Source: Streptomyces sp. CG 926
GTDB lineage: Bacteria > Actinomycetota > Actinomycetes > Streptomycetales > Streptomycetaceae
Assembly: GCF_003148825.1 (NCBI RefSeq)
Contig: NZ_QGGZ01000021.1
Location: 1-64,000 of the forward strand
Length of the DNA: 64,000 bases
Direction: 5' to 3'
Under the pieces are notes generated by a model. That model ran no database searches. It was given only the letters and a program-made list of their open reading frames with translations, and was not told where the DNA came from. The position numbers were made by a program, and so were the translations under genes. Positions 17,347-26,038 of this stretch are shown here, piece after piece (position 1 is the first letter of the stretch; every line of letters starts with the position of its first letter).

Positions 17347-18246
17347 ATGACGTCGCACACGGTCTCCGCGGCAGCTTCGGGCACCTGGGTGCTCGGTGAC
17401 CTCACGGTCAACCGGCTCGGCTTCGGTGCCATGCGTCTGACCGGCAGCGCCGCCTTCCACGACGGCACGCCCAGCGACCGCGGCCGGGCGATCGCCGTCC
17501 TGCGCCGGGCGGTCGAGCTCGGCGTCGACCACATCGACACCGCCGCGTTCTACTTCTCCCGGCTACGTTCGGCCAACGAGCTGATCAACTCGGCCCTGGC
17601 GCCGTACGCGGACGACCTCGTCATCTCCACCAAGGTCGGCCCCGTCCGGGACGCCTCCGGTGGCTGGCCCGAGCCGGCCCGGCCGGACGAGCTGCGCGGC
17701 CAGGTCGAGGAGAACCTGCGCCAACTCGGCCGCGACCACCTCGACGTGGTCAACCTCCGCCTCATGGGTCAGGACTCCATCAGCGAGCACTTCGGGGCCC
17801 TGTCCGAGCTGCGCGACGCCGGACTGGTCCGCCACCTCGGCATCTCCAACGCCCGCCCGGAGCACCTGGTCCAGGCCGAGGCGATCGCCCCGGTGGTGTG
17901 CGTCCAGAACCGCTACGGACTCGACTCGCCCGACAGGACGGGAATGCTCCGCGCCTGCGCGGCGCGCGGCATCGCCTTCGTCCCCTTCTTCTCCATCGCG
18001 GGAGAAGGGCGCGAGGCCGGTGCCGTACGCGACGAGCACGACGAGGTCCGCGCCGTCGCCCGGGCGCACGGAGCGACACCGGCGCAGGTGCGGCTCGCGT
18101 GGATCCTGGGGCAGGGCTCCCACGTTCTGGCCATCCCGGGCACCGGCAACCCGGATCACCTCGCCGACAACGTGGCGGCGGGCGCACTGCGGCTGACCCA
18201 GGACGACTTCCGGCTGCTGGATTCGATCGGCCGCTCCGTCTCCTGA
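17347..18246 (+). CDS. aldo/keto reductase
   Basis: This 299-residue TIM-barrel oxidoreductase probably uses NADPH. WVLGDLTVNRLGFGAMRLTG is a typical N-terminus, HIDTAAFYF contains the catalytic Asp and Tyr, and LVISTKVG has the catalytic Lys. LAWILGQGSHVLAIPGTGNP is the cofactor-binding end. The position normally holding catalytic His reads VVNLRLM, a variation found in many actinobacterial members. The substrate is unknown. ATG 17347 was chosen because family members begin MTSHT-like; ATG 17329 and TTG 17317 are in frame upstream. Confidence 0.88.
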   Translation: MTSHTVSAAASGTWVLGDLTVNRLGFGAMRLTGSAAFHDGTPSDRGRAIAVLRRAVELGVDHIDTAAFYFSRLRSANELINSALAPYADDLVISTKVGPVRDASGGWPEPARPDELRGQVEENLRQLGRDHLDVVNLRLMGQDSISEHFGALSELRDAGLVRHLGISNARPEHLVQAEAIAPVVCVQNRYGLDSPDRTGMLRACAARGIAFVPFFSIAGEGREAGAVRDEHDEVRAVARAHGATPAQVRLAWILGQGSHVLAIPGTGNPDHLADNVAAGALRLTQDDFRLLDSIGRSVS

Positions 18247-18677
18247 GGCCGAAGCCGAGCACCTCGACGCCCCCTGACGGCTTCCGGCGGGCCGAGTGAC
18301 AGAACACCGGAACCATTCACGTTCATGTGTCCGAAGAAACGGTTGGAACGGGTGTTACGGGACGCTGAACCCGTTCGGCGCAGAGCGGGAGGGGGTCGCG
18401 GGGGCGGCACGTGCGGCGGGGAAGACCTCCGTCTCCGGGCCCCGCAAGGCTTGTTCGGCGCATCCTCACCGCTCGCGTCAGCACGCCATTGACAGATGCC
18501 CGATACACGCGAGAGTCACCGTTAGATCCGCATTCTGCAACACGCCCCGAATTAGTGGCTTTTGGTGGTGGTTGGGGGCCAGAGTGTGGCTCCTCGGCAG
18601 GACGCCGGGAACTGTTCAAGGCCCACTCGCCCCGCACGAGGCGGGCCGGGCTGCTGTCTGTTGAAGGGGTCATCTTC
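18247..18677. other. intergenic region, possible promoter
   Basis: No gene was recognised. TTGACA occurs at 18490-18495 but without a good -10 element at the right spacing. The less GC-rich stretch at 18480-18575 probably holds the promoter of the secreted protein at 18678. Confidence 0.35.
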
Positions 18678-19157
18678 ATGTCTGCTTCTCTCGCCACCCG
18701 CCGGTTCGTCGCCGCGTTCCTGGCCGCCGGCGCCCTCGTCGGCGCCGCCGCGCTCCCGGCCTCCGCCGACGACCACCGGCGCGACCACCGGGCTCCGCAG
18801 TCCTCGATCGTCATCAGCGACGTCCAGTACGGCACCGCCGGCCGCGACCGCTCCGACCGTGCGCTGAACCGTGAGTGGGTCGAGGTCAAGAACACCGGGC
18901 GCAAGAGCGTCAACCTGCGCGGCTTCACCCTCACCGACCGACAGGGCAACCGCTACCGCTTCGCCGACTTCCGCCTGGACGGCCGTTCCAGCGTGAAGGT
19001 CCACACCGGCCAGGGCCGCGACACCCGCCACGACGTCTACCAGGACCGCCGCCACCAGATCTGGGACGAGCGCGACACCGCCACCCTGCGTGACAACCGC
19101 GGCAACGTCATCGACACCGACTCCTGGAACGGCCGCCGGCACCACCGCAACGGCTGA
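18678..19157 (+). CDS. secreted lamin-tail-domain protein
   Basis: This 159-residue protein has a signal peptide (RRFVAAFLAAGALVGAAALPASA, cleavage after ASA). The mature part is a lamin-tail (LTD) domain: IVISDVQYG, REWVEVKNTGRKSVNLRGFTL, the strand NRYRFADFRLDG, and the closing DTATLRDNRGNVIDTDSW. LTD proteins in bacteria are usually extracellular and of unclear role, sometimes fused to nucleases; here the domain stands alone. AAGGGG at 18663 precedes ATG 18678. A strong hairpin terminator follows at 19181. Confidence 0.85.
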   Translation: MSASLATRRFVAAFLAAGALVGAAALPASADDHRRDHRAPQSSIVISDVQYGTAGRDRSDRALNREWVEVKNTGRKSVNLRGFTLTDRQGNRYRFADFRLDGRSSVKVHTGQGRDTRHDVYQDRRHQIWDERDTATLRDNRGNVIDTDSWNGRRHHRNG

Positions 19158-19180
19158 TCCGGACGGCTCACCGGCCTGAC

Positions 19181-19218
19181 GCGCGCCCGCACCCCGCACG
19201 ATCGGGGTGCGGGCGCGC
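19181..19218 (+). terminator. strong hairpin terminator
   Basis: A perfect 16-bp stem (19181-19196 with 19203-19218) encloses a 6-base loop, 24 bp after the lamin-tail gene. There is no T-tract, as is usual in Streptomyces. Confidence 0.8.
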
Positions 19219-19295
19219 GGCGATATAGGGCGGCGATTGTCAGAGGGGGATGGCAGGATCGACGGCGGTGATCCGACCACCTACAGGGGGCAGGG

Positions 19296-19571
19296 ATGGG
19301 GAGCACGACGTTCGAATGGCCACGCGGCGCCGAGGCGCGGGACACGGCGGCACTGGAGCTGTGGCTCGCCGTGCACGGCTGGGAGGTCGACCCGACGGTG
19401 TTCATGGCCGGCGGACTCGGCCCGGCCGTGCAGGTGCAGCCGATCGGCGGGGGATGCCAGGACGGGGAGCCCGGACTGCTGATCCTGCCGGGCGAGACCG
19501 TGGAGTACGCGCGGGACCGGATACGGATCGCGGCCCGATCCACCGCTCCGGCCGCCTGCGGAGCCTCGTAG
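19296..19571 (+). CDS. small hypothetical protein
   Basis: This 91-residue protein starts at ATG 19296 after a GGGGGCAGGG tract. It is soluble, with a mixed composition (TAALELWLAVHGWEVDPTV, PGLLILPGETVEYARDRI). No family was recognised. It stands alone between the terminator at 19181 and the ABC transporter operon. Confidence 0.55.
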   Translation: MGSTTFEWPRGAEARDTAALELWLAVHGWEVDPTVFMAGGLGPAVQVQPIGGGCQDGEPGLLILPGETVEYARDRIRIAARSTAPAACGAS

Positions 19572-19823
19572 GACGACCCTCGACGGCCGTCAGTGGGCTG
19601 TGCGGTCCGCCCATGCCTCGTTCTCCGGGGCACGGCGGCGGACCGTGCCGTGCGGATCCGTCGGGTGATGCGGATCGCGCCGTCGACGTACGGATCCGGT
19701 CCTGACAGCCGTACCCAGGAGGACAGGCGGCCCCGGTGGGGAGTGACTGCCTGTCGGAGCAGCTGTCGGAGGCGTGCGTCACAGTGGAAGGGATGCCGAT
19801 TTCCGCGCGAACGAGGTGATCCC
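19572..19823. other. intergenic region
   Basis: No gene was recognised. It probably contains the promoter of the ABC transporter pair; no specific operator could be identified. Confidence 0.35.
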
Positions 19824-20846
19824 GTGACATACGCGATCCGGGCCGAGGGCCTGGCCAAGCGGTTCAAGGAGACCCGCGCGCTGAACGGGGTGGATCTGGA
19901 GGTGCCGGCGGGTACGGTGCTCGGCCTGCTCGGCCCCAACGGCGCGGGCAAGACCACCGCGGTCCGTATCTTCGCCACGCTGCTGCGGCCGGACGAGGGG
20001 CGCGCCGAGGTGGGCGGGTACGACGTGGTGCGTGAGGCGGGGCGGGTCCGCTCCCTGATCGGGCTGACCGGGCAGTACGCGGCCGTGGACGAGAACATGA
20101 CCGGCACGGAGAACCTGCTGATGATCGGGCGCCTGCTCGGCATGGAGCGCGGTACGGCCCGGGCCCGCTCCGCCGAACTGCTCGACCGTTTCCACCTGAG
20201 CGACGCGGCCGGGCGGGCCGTGAAGACGTACTCGGGCGGCATGCGGCGGCGTCTGGACCTCGCGGCCAGCCTGGTCGGGCGGCCGCGGATCCTCTTCCTG
20301 GACGAGCCGACCACCGGTCTCGATCCGCACAGCCGCGGCGAGGTGTGGGACATGCTGCGCGTGCTCGTGGCGGAGGGCATGACCACCTTGCTGACCACGC
20401 AGTATCTGGACGAGGCGGACCGGCTCGCCGACAGCGTCGTGGTCATCGACAACGGTCGGGTGATCGCCGGCGGTACGCCCGACGAGCTGAAGGCCCAGGT
20501 CGGCGGTCAGGTACTGCACTTGCGACCGGTCCGGCCGGCCGATCTCGACGCGGCGCACGCCCTGGTCGCCGAGGAGGCCGGGCCGCACACCACGATCGAG
20601 GGCGACGGGATCGTCGTCCCGGTCAACGATCCGGCGCTCATGCCGCGTGTCGTACGTCGGCTCGACGGGGCGGGTATCGCCGTCGGGGAACTCACTCTGC
20701 GTCGCTCGTCCCTCGACGAGGTGTTCCTCGCCCTGACCGGCCACCGCGCCGAGCCCGGAGCCTCCCCGCAGGGCGACTCCGCCGCCGGATCCGGATCCGA
20801 TGACGACGCCGATGGCCGGTACGCGCAAGCGGGGAGTCCGTCATGA
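19824..20846 (+). CDS. DrrA-type ABC transporter ATP-binding protein
   Basis: This 340-residue ATPase energises the permease that follows. The Walker A is GPNGAGKTT, the Q-loop lies in LIGLTGQYAAVDENM, the signature is YSGGMRRRLDLA, the Walker B is ILFLDEPTTGLDP, and the switch region is TTLLTTQYLDEAD. The C-terminal 90 residues match the DrrA-type extension (LTLRRSSLDEVFLALTG). DrrA/DrrB pairs typically export drugs or secondary metabolites. GTG 19824 follows CGAGGTGAT. Its stop overlaps the permease start (ATGA at 20843). Confidence 0.92.
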   Translation: MTYAIRAEGLAKRFKETRALNGVDLEVPAGTVLGLLGPNGAGKTTAVRIFATLLRPDEGRAEVGGYDVVREAGRVRSLIGLTGQYAAVDENMTGTENLLMIGRLLGMERGTARARSAELLDRFHLSDAAGRAVKTYSGGMRRRLDLAASLVGRPRILFLDEPTTGLDPHSRGEVWDMLRVLVAEGMTTLLTTQYLDEADRLADSVVVIDNGRVIAGGTPDELKAQVGGQVLHLRPVRPADLDAAHALVAEEAGPHTTIEGDGIVVPVNDPALMPRVVRRLDGAGIAVGELTLRRSSLDEVFLALTGHRAEPGASPQGDSAAGSGSDDDADGRYAQAGSPS

Positions 20847-21655
20847 CCGGCACGACCCTCACCGACAGCCTGGGCCGCGGTGGCCGGGTGCGGCTGCCGG
20901 CCGCCCTGCGGCAGACCGCCACCATGGCGTGGCGCAGTCTGGTCTCGGTGAAGCACAATCCGCTCGAGCTCGTCGACTACAGCATCACGCCGATCATGTT
21001 CGTGTTCCTGTTCACCTACGTCTTCGGCGGGCAGATGGCGGGCTCCCCCGAGGAGTACCTCCAGTACGCGCTCGCGGGGATCATCGTCCAGAACACGCTG
21101 TTCATGAGCATGTATACCGCCATGTCGCTGAACACCGACCTGACCAAGGGCGTGTTCGACCGGCTCCGTAGCCTGCCGATCGCCCGTTCGGCTCCGTTGT
21201 TCGGGCGGATCGTGGCCGATCTGGCCAAGCAGTTGTGGGCCATGCTCCTGATGATCGCGCTGGGCGTGGTGCTGGGCTTCGAGATCACCGGCGGTGCGGC
21301 GGGGTTCGTCGGCGCGACCCTGCTGCTGCTGACGTTCGCCGCGGCCGTCTCGTGGACCGCGGTGCTGATCGGGATGATGGCCGCCGACGTGGAGAAGGTT
21401 CAGGTCTTCGCCTTCACGTTCATCTTCCCGCTGACCTTCACGAGCAGCGCGTTCGCCGAGGTCGACACCATGCCCGGGTGGCTCCAGGCATGGGTCGAGG
21501 TCAACCCCGTCACCCAACTGTCGGACGCCTTCCGCGGGCTGCTGCTCGGTACACCGGCGGGCGCGCCCATCTTCTGGTCGCTGGTGTGGGCGGCGGGCAT
21601 CACCGCGGTCTTCATGCCGCTGGCGATGCGCGCCTACCGTTCCGACGAGCGCTGA
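20843..21655 (+). CDS. DrrB-type ABC transporter permease
   Basis: This 270-residue membrane protein (ABC-2 family) has about six helices: PIMFVFLFTYVFGG, YALAGIIVQNTLFMSMY, LWAMLLMIALGVVLGF, a segment around FVGATLLLLTFAAAVSW, VFAFTFIFPLTFTSSAF and SLVWAAGITAVFMPLAM. It is translationally coupled to the ATPase. The conserved cytosolic loop (KGVFDRLRSLPIARSAPLFG) contacts the ATPase. The substrate cannot be read from the sequence. It converges within 7 bp on the peptidase gene. Confidence 0.92.
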   Translation: MTGTTLTDSLGRGGRVRLPAALRQTATMAWRSLVSVKHNPLELVDYSITPIMFVFLFTYVFGGQMAGSPEEYLQYALAGIIVQNTLFMSMYTAMSLNTDLTKGVFDRLRSLPIARSAPLFGRIVADLAKQLWAMLLMIALGVVLGFEITGGAAGFVGATLLLLTFAAAVSWTAVLIGMMAADVEKVQVFAFTFIFPLTFTSSAFAEVDTMPGWLQAWVEVNPVTQLSDAFRGLLLGTPAGAPIFWSLVWAAGITAVFMPLAMRAYRSDER

Positions 21656-21662
21656 GTCGGGC

Positions 21663-22706
21663 TCAGTACGTGACGACGATCCGGCGCGCCGGGCCGTCCA
21701 CCCGGATGCGGCCGCCGACGGGGATCACGACCTGCGGGTCGGTGTGGCCGAGGTCGACGTCGAACACCACCATGGTGTCGGGAGCGTACTGGCGCAGGGC
21801 GCGCAGGACGGCCTCGCGCTGCTGTCGGCGGAAGTCGGCCTTGGCCTGGGCTTCGAGCCGGTTTTCGAGGGACCAGCTCTTGGCCCTGCCCATGAGCAGG
21901 GCGGGGAACTGGCGCAGCAGCCCCCGTTCGCCCATGCCGCGCAGGATCCGGTAGACCTCTTCGGCGGGCGGCATTTCCTCGGACGTCTCCAGGAACAGCA
22001 CGTTGCCGGCGTACGAGTCGACCGGTCCGGCGACGCGGTCGGCCATCAGCAGCCAGGAGATGATCTCCAGGTTGCCACCCCAGCTGATGCCTTCGACGAC
22101 CTGGTCGGCGTTGTGCCAGAACCAGCCGTCGGAGGGTTCGGTCGGCGGCTCGGACTCGAAGGTGTTCGGGTCTTCCCAGGGCCTGTCGACGTCCCCGTAG
22201 GAGTTCGCCTCGGTGAGTTCGTACTCGCCCGAGGTGAACAGGGCGGCCCGGAGGGAGGCGGCGGTCGTCGGGTGCATCGCGCCGGGTCGTCCGAAGCCGA
22301 CCATGACCGATCCGCCGTGATAGCCGACGATGCCCAAGTCCCGCAGGAACAGCAGCAGGTTGGTGTTGTCGCTGTAGCCGAGGAACGGCTTGGGGTTGGC
22401 GCGCAGGAGATCGCGGTCGAGGTGGGGAAGGACGGTGATCTGGTCGTCCCCGCCGATGCTGGCGATCACCGCCTTGATGTCGGGGTCCGCGAACGCCGCG
22501 TGGATGTCCGCCGCGCGTGCCTCGGGCGTGGCACCCATCGTTCGGGTCGTCGGGTATTCGACCGCCTTCAGCCCGAAGTCGTCCTGGAGACGGCTCAGCC
22601 CCAACTCGTAGGGCAGCGGGAACAGGCCGGGAAGGCCTGCCGAGGGCGAGAGTACGGCGACCAGGTCTCCGGGGCGGGGCTTCGCGGGATAGCGGGGGTT
22701 CTCCAT
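21663..22706 (-). CDS. S66-family LD-carboxypeptidase / MccF-like protein
   Basis: This 347-residue protein is a serine peptidase of family S66. DLVAVLSPSAGLPGLF begins the N-terminal domain, ADPDIKAVIASIGGDD precedes the nucleophile, and the catalytic Ser is in FLGYSDNTN. VVEGISWGGNLEIISWL and VLFLETSEE supply the downstream Glu and His region. Family members cleave LD-bonds in recycled peptidoglycan or inactivate microcin C-like peptide-nucleotides; the actinobacterial group is not resolved here. ATG 22706 was chosen; upstream residues are Arg-rich. Confidence 0.88.
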   Translation of the reverse strand: MENPRYPAKPRPGDLVAVLSPSAGLPGLFPLPYELGLSRLQDDFGLKAVEYPTTRTMGATPEARAADIHAAFADPDIKAVIASIGGDDQITVLPHLDRDLLRANPKPFLGYSDNTNLLLFLRDLGIVGYHGGSVMVGFGRPGAMHPTTAASLRAALFTSGEYELTEANSYGDVDRPWEDPNTFESEPPTEPSDGWFWHNADQVVEGISWGGNLEIISWLLMADRVAGPVDSYAGNVLFLETSEEMPPAEEVYRILRGMGERGLLRQFPALLMGRAKSWSLENRLEAQAKADFRRQQREAVLRALRQYAPDTMVVFDVDLGHTDPQVVIPVGGRIRVDGPARRIVVTY

Positions 22707-22993
22707 CCGATGATCATAGAAGTCGGCGGTTCCGACCTCGCATCGATTATCCGGGGCAGGTCCGCGTCGACGCCGTAGACCGGCGTGTCGGGCGCGCCGA
22801 TATGGCAATCATTCAGCCCTATGATCTCGAATCGAAAGCAAAATCGAGACAAATCAGACTGTGTCCCGCGCTGTTCGGTGGATCCCGTCGGAGAAAACTG
22901 GTCCGCCGTCAGACCCATGACGCATTCGACCGAGAACAGGACCCCGACCACTGACCTGACTGTTACCTGTCAACCGATTGCGGAGGTGTCACG

Positions 22994-23491
22994 ATGTCCT
23001 GCTTCAGGACCGACTTCCGAAAGGCCCCCAAGGGCCTTCTCCCCCCGTGTTGTTGCCCCAGAGCCCGCGCTGCCCTCTCCCTGTTGCTCCTGACAGCCGC
23101 CGCGCTGACCGGCCCCGCGGCACCGGCGCACGCCGCCGCCCCCTATGGCGCCAAAGCCGTCGCGGTGGCCGCTTCCAAACAGGGCTCGCCGTATGCCTAC
23201 GGCGCCACGGGCCCCAAACGCTTCGACTGCTCGGGCCTCACCCTCTACGCCTTCAAGAAGGCGGGCAAACGGCTTCCACGCACCGCCGAGCAGCAGTACG
23301 AGCACACCCGCCACATCCCCGAGGCCGATCGCGCGGCCGGGGACCTGGTCTTCTTCCCCAGTGGCGCGACCATGACCCATGTGGGGATCTACGCCGGCGA
23401 CGACCGGATCTGGCATGCCCCCCGCCCCGGCACCCGGGTGCGGCTGGAGCGGATCTGGAGCACCGCGGTCCGTTACGGGCGGGCCACCTGA
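22994..23491 (+). CDS. secreted NlpC/P60 cell-wall endopeptidase
   Basis: This 165-residue protein has a signal sequence (AALSLLLLTAAALTGPAAPAHA) and one NlpC/P60 domain. The catalytic Cys is in RFDCSGLTLYAFKKAG, the His in MTHVGIYAGDD, and the third polar residue is His in IWHAPRPG. It would cleave the D-gamma-Glu to diaminopimelate bond in peptidoglycan. Three consecutive Cys residues before the signal core are unusual. GGAGG precedes ATG 22994. Its last 19 bases overlap the convergent MFS gene. The 22707-22993 leader was inspected for a riboswitch and none could be supported. Confidence 0.88.
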   Translation: MSCFRTDFRKAPKGLLPPCCCPRARAALSLLLLTAAALTGPAAPAHAAAPYGAKAVAVAASKQGSPYAYGATGPKRFDCSGLTLYAFKKAGKRLPRTAEQQYEHTRHIPEADRAAGDLVFFPSGATMTHVGIYAGDDRIWHAPRPGTRVRLERIWSTAVRYGRAT

Positions 23492-24771
23492 TCGGGCGCC
23501 CGGCCGGTCCGGCTCCGGCGATCCTGGTCTTCCGCCGCCACAGCGGCCGGACCCGGGTCCGCGGGCAGCCTGCGTACCGCCCGCACGCTCGGGGCGAGCA
23601 GCAGCACCAGGCTCGCCAAGGTCATCAGTACGGCACTCCACAGCAGGACGGACTCCGTACCGAGAGAGGTCGCCGCGGCGCCCACGACGAGGTAGCCCAG
23701 TGGCACGGACATGAGTTCACCGGCCGAGCTGAAGGAGCTGACCCGCCCGAGCACCTCGGACGGGAGCTGTTCCTGCACGGCCGTGTTCCAGCAGACGATC
23801 GCGATGTCCAGGCCGATGCCCGCCATGGCGGCCGCACCGGCCAGCACGACCAGCGGCGCGCCCCAGGCGAGCGCGAGGAAGGGCAGCGCGAGAGGCAGGT
23901 TGGCGCACACGCACACGACCATGATCCTCGACGGCTTCCACTTGAGTGAAACGATCCCGCCCAGGAGCAGGCCCCCGGCGAAGGCCCCCTGGACGATTCC
24001 CCATGAAGGAGCACCCAGATGACTGTTCCCGGCCATCACGGGACCGAGGAGCTGATATCCGCCGAGCCAGAGGGCGACCACCATGGCGCCGGAGAGCGTG
24101 TAGGTCCACACCCAGGAGAGACGGGAGAACTCTTTCCAGCCATCTTTGAAGTCGCGGAAGACTGATGCCGTGGTCTTGGCGGGTCCGGACACGTCAAGAC
24201 GACTGCACAGGACCGCCGCGACCGCGAAACTGGCGGCGTCCCAGCCCAGGGTCAGCTCCGGCCCGAAGAACGCGACGAGGGCGCCGCCGACCGCGGGCGC
24301 GAGGATGCGGATGACATTGCCGGGCAACCGCATCAGCGCGTTCGCCTGCTGCAGCTCGCCGGGACCGACGAGCTGCGGCAGCAGGCTGTTCATGGCGGGC
24401 TGGGTCAGCGCGGACGCACAACCCGCCAACGCCGCGAACAGGGCGATGCGCCCGGTGGTGGCCGTTCCCGTCGCCACGAGGAGTGCGACGCAGCCCTGGG
24501 TGACGGCAGGCACCACGTTGCCGAAGACGATGACCCGTCGGCGGGAGAACCGGTCCGCGATCACTCCTCCGACGAGGAGGAGGACGAACTGCGGGGCGGT
24601 GTTGGCGGCGAGGACGATCGCCAAGGACGCCGGGCTGCTGTCGAATCCGAACACGGCGAAGGCCAGGGCCACGGGTGCCATCGCCGTGCCGCTCATCGAG
24701 ATGAGACGTGCCAGGAGGAACAAGGTGAACGGCTTGTGCCGCATCACGGAGAGGGATCCCTGTCGAACCAT
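23473..24771 (-). CDS. MFS transporter (DHA3/enterobactin-exporter-like)
   Basis: This 432-residue protein has 12 predicted helices. FTLFLLARLISMSGTAMAPV opens the first, and the A-motif is GGVIADRFSRRRVIV. The LPQLVGPGELQQANALM segment is typical of the MFS_3 drug-exporter group. The hydrophilic tail is Arg/Asp/Pro-rich. The substrate is unknown. ATG 24771 or ATG 24744 (MRHKPFTL) could be the start; neither has a strong ribosome site. The metallo-hydrolase gene lies 91 bp upstream in the same direction. Confidence 0.87.
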   Translation of the reverse strand: MVRQGSLSVMRHKPFTLFLLARLISMSGTAMAPVALAFAVFGFDSSPASLAIVLAANTAPQFVLLLVGGVIADRFSRRRVIVFGNVVPAVTQGCVALLVATGTATTGRIALFAALAGCASALTQPAMNSLLPQLVGPGELQQANALMRLPGNVIRILAPAVGGALVAFFGPELTLGWDAASFAVAAVLCSRLDVSGPAKTTASVFRDFKDGWKEFSRLSWVWTYTLSGAMVVALWLGGYQLLGPVMAGNSHLGAPSWGIVQGAFAGGLLLGGIVSLKWKPSRIMVVCVCANLPLALPFLALAWGAPLVVLAGAAAMAGIGLDIAIVCWNTAVQEQLPSEVLGRVSSFSSAGELMSVPLGYLVVGAAATSLGTESVLLWSAVLMTLASLVLLLAPSVRAVRRLPADPGPAAVAAEDQDRRSRTGRAPDQVARP

Positions 24772-24862
24772 TCGAGGGAGAGTAGCCTCCTCCGCCGCAG
24801 GTGGCGGAGCCGGGAGGGGGCCGTTGGGGGGCCGGAAGGGGGTCGGAAAGGGGGCCTGGGCC

Positions 24863-25459
24863 TCAGAGGGATTCGCCGGGCCGGAGATACCGGTAGCCGT
24901 GCGAAGTCTCCTCGGCCAGCCAGCCGTTGACACTGCCGAGGCCCCGGTCGTTGATCTGCGCGTCGTGGATGCCGAACGCCCGCCGTGGTCCCACGGCTTT
25001 GACGAAGTCGATGGCTTCCACCATTTTCAGCCACGACCCCTGTACCGGCACGAGCAACGTCTCGATCTGCTGCTCGGGCACGTGCAGCGAGTCGCCCGGG
25101 TGGTAGACCGCCTCGTCGACGACATAGCCGAGGTTCGCGCAGTCGGGGAGGCCACCGTAGATGGAGGCGTGGCGGCCGCCGACCGCGCGTATGCGGAAGC
25201 CCGCGGCGGTGAACTCCGTCCCGGAGGACACCCCGATGACGTCCAGCCGCGGAATGTCCGCGTCGGCGGGCGCGTAGACCGGTACGCCGAGCCCGGCCAG
25301 ACGCAACACGTCGACATGGTCGGTGTGTTCGTGGGTCACCAGCACGGCGTCCGCGCCGGCCAAGGCGTCCGGCTCGCTCCAGGTGCCGGGATCGATGACG
25401 AGGACCCGGCCGTCCTGCTCGATCCGGACACATGCGTGGGTGTACTTCGTGATCTGCAT
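24863..25459 (-). CDS. metallo-beta-lactamase-fold hydrolase
   Basis: This 198-residue hydrolase begins MQITKYTHACVRIEQDGR. The dinuclear metal motif HxHxDH is visible as VTHEHTDHVD. A later His in RAVGGRHASIYG and the Asp region VVDEAVYHPGDSLHV complete the site, with a final His in FGIHDAQ. It resembles the UlaG-like/RNase-Z-like group of small actinobacterial hydrolases; the substrate is unknown. Confidence 0.88.
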   Translation of the reverse strand: MQITKYTHACVRIEQDGRVLVIDPGTWSEPDALAGADAVLVTHEHTDHVDVLRLAGLGVPVYAPADADIPRLDVIGVSSGTEFTAAGFRIRAVGGRHASIYGGLPDCANLGYVVDEAVYHPGDSLHVPEQQIETLLVPVQGSWLKMVEAIDFVKAVGPRRAFGIHDAQINDRGLGSVNGWLAEETSHGYRYLRPGESL

Positions 25460-25521
25460 GGCCTGGGACCGTACCGGGCCGAGCCCCACCACGGCGCGGC
25501 CGTTTCAGGATCGGCGCCCGC

Positions 25522-26028
25522 TCATTCCCCGGTCGCCCCGTCGATCGCCTCGCGCAGCAGGTCCGCGTGCCCGTTGTGACGGGCGTACTCCTCGATCATG
25601 TGGGTCAGGATGTAGTGCAGCGAGTACGTCTGATCGCCGAACTTCCCTGTCACGTCGAGGGATTCGGCGGCGTCCACGATCGTGCGCGACCGCTCGCAGG
25701 TCTCCTCCCAGATGCTGAACGACGCGGCGACGTCCGCGTCCTCCACGTGGAACTCCGTCCACTCCCCCGCCTCGTTCTTCGGGAAGTAGCCCCGTATGTC
25801 CTCTCCGGCCAGGACGTTGCGGAACCAACCGCGCTCGACCTCCGCGAGGTGACGCACCAGCCCGAGCAGGCTCAGCCCCGACGGGGCGACCGCCCTCATC
25901 CGCAACTGCTGCTCGCTCAGCCCGGCGCACTTCATCATCAGGGTGTCCCGCTGCCACTGCAGAACGCTGGTCAAGGTGGCGCGCTCATCGCCCGTCAGTA
26001 CGGGTCGGGTCCGTTGTTCATCGATCAT
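25522..26028 (-). CDS. DinB-superfamily (DUF664) protein
   Basis: This 168-residue four-helix protein resembles mycothiol-dependent DinB enzymes. LTSVLQWQRDTLMMKCAGLS and LLGLVRHLAEVERGWFRNVL carry the first metal His. THMIEEYARHNGHADLLRE carries the other two, giving the usual three-His metal site. In actinobacteria such proteins often act as mycothiol S-transferases. The epoxide hydrolase gene ends 10 bp upstream, so the pair is probably one transcript. Confidence 0.88.
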   Translation of the reverse strand: MIDEQRTRPVLTGDERATLTSVLQWQRDTLMMKCAGLSEQQLRMRAVAPSGLSLLGLVRHLAEVERGWFRNVLAGEDIRGYFPKNEAGEWTEFHVEDADVAASFSIWEETCERSRTIVDAAESLDVTGKFGDQTYSLHYILTHMIEEYARHNGHADLLREAIDGATGE

Positions 26029-26038
26029 CGGGCGATCA

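Noticed and set aside
18490..18518. A sigma-70-type promoter starting with TTGACA.
   Set aside because: No acceptable -10 hexamer lies 16-19 bp downstream, so it was mentioned only as a possibility within the intergenic entry.
22707..22993. Possible c-di-AMP riboswitch in the leader of the NlpC/P60 gene, as some Streptomyces wall hydrolase genes have one.
   Set aside because: No matching conserved core or convincing paired helices could be identified by eye. A covariance-model search would be needed to support it.
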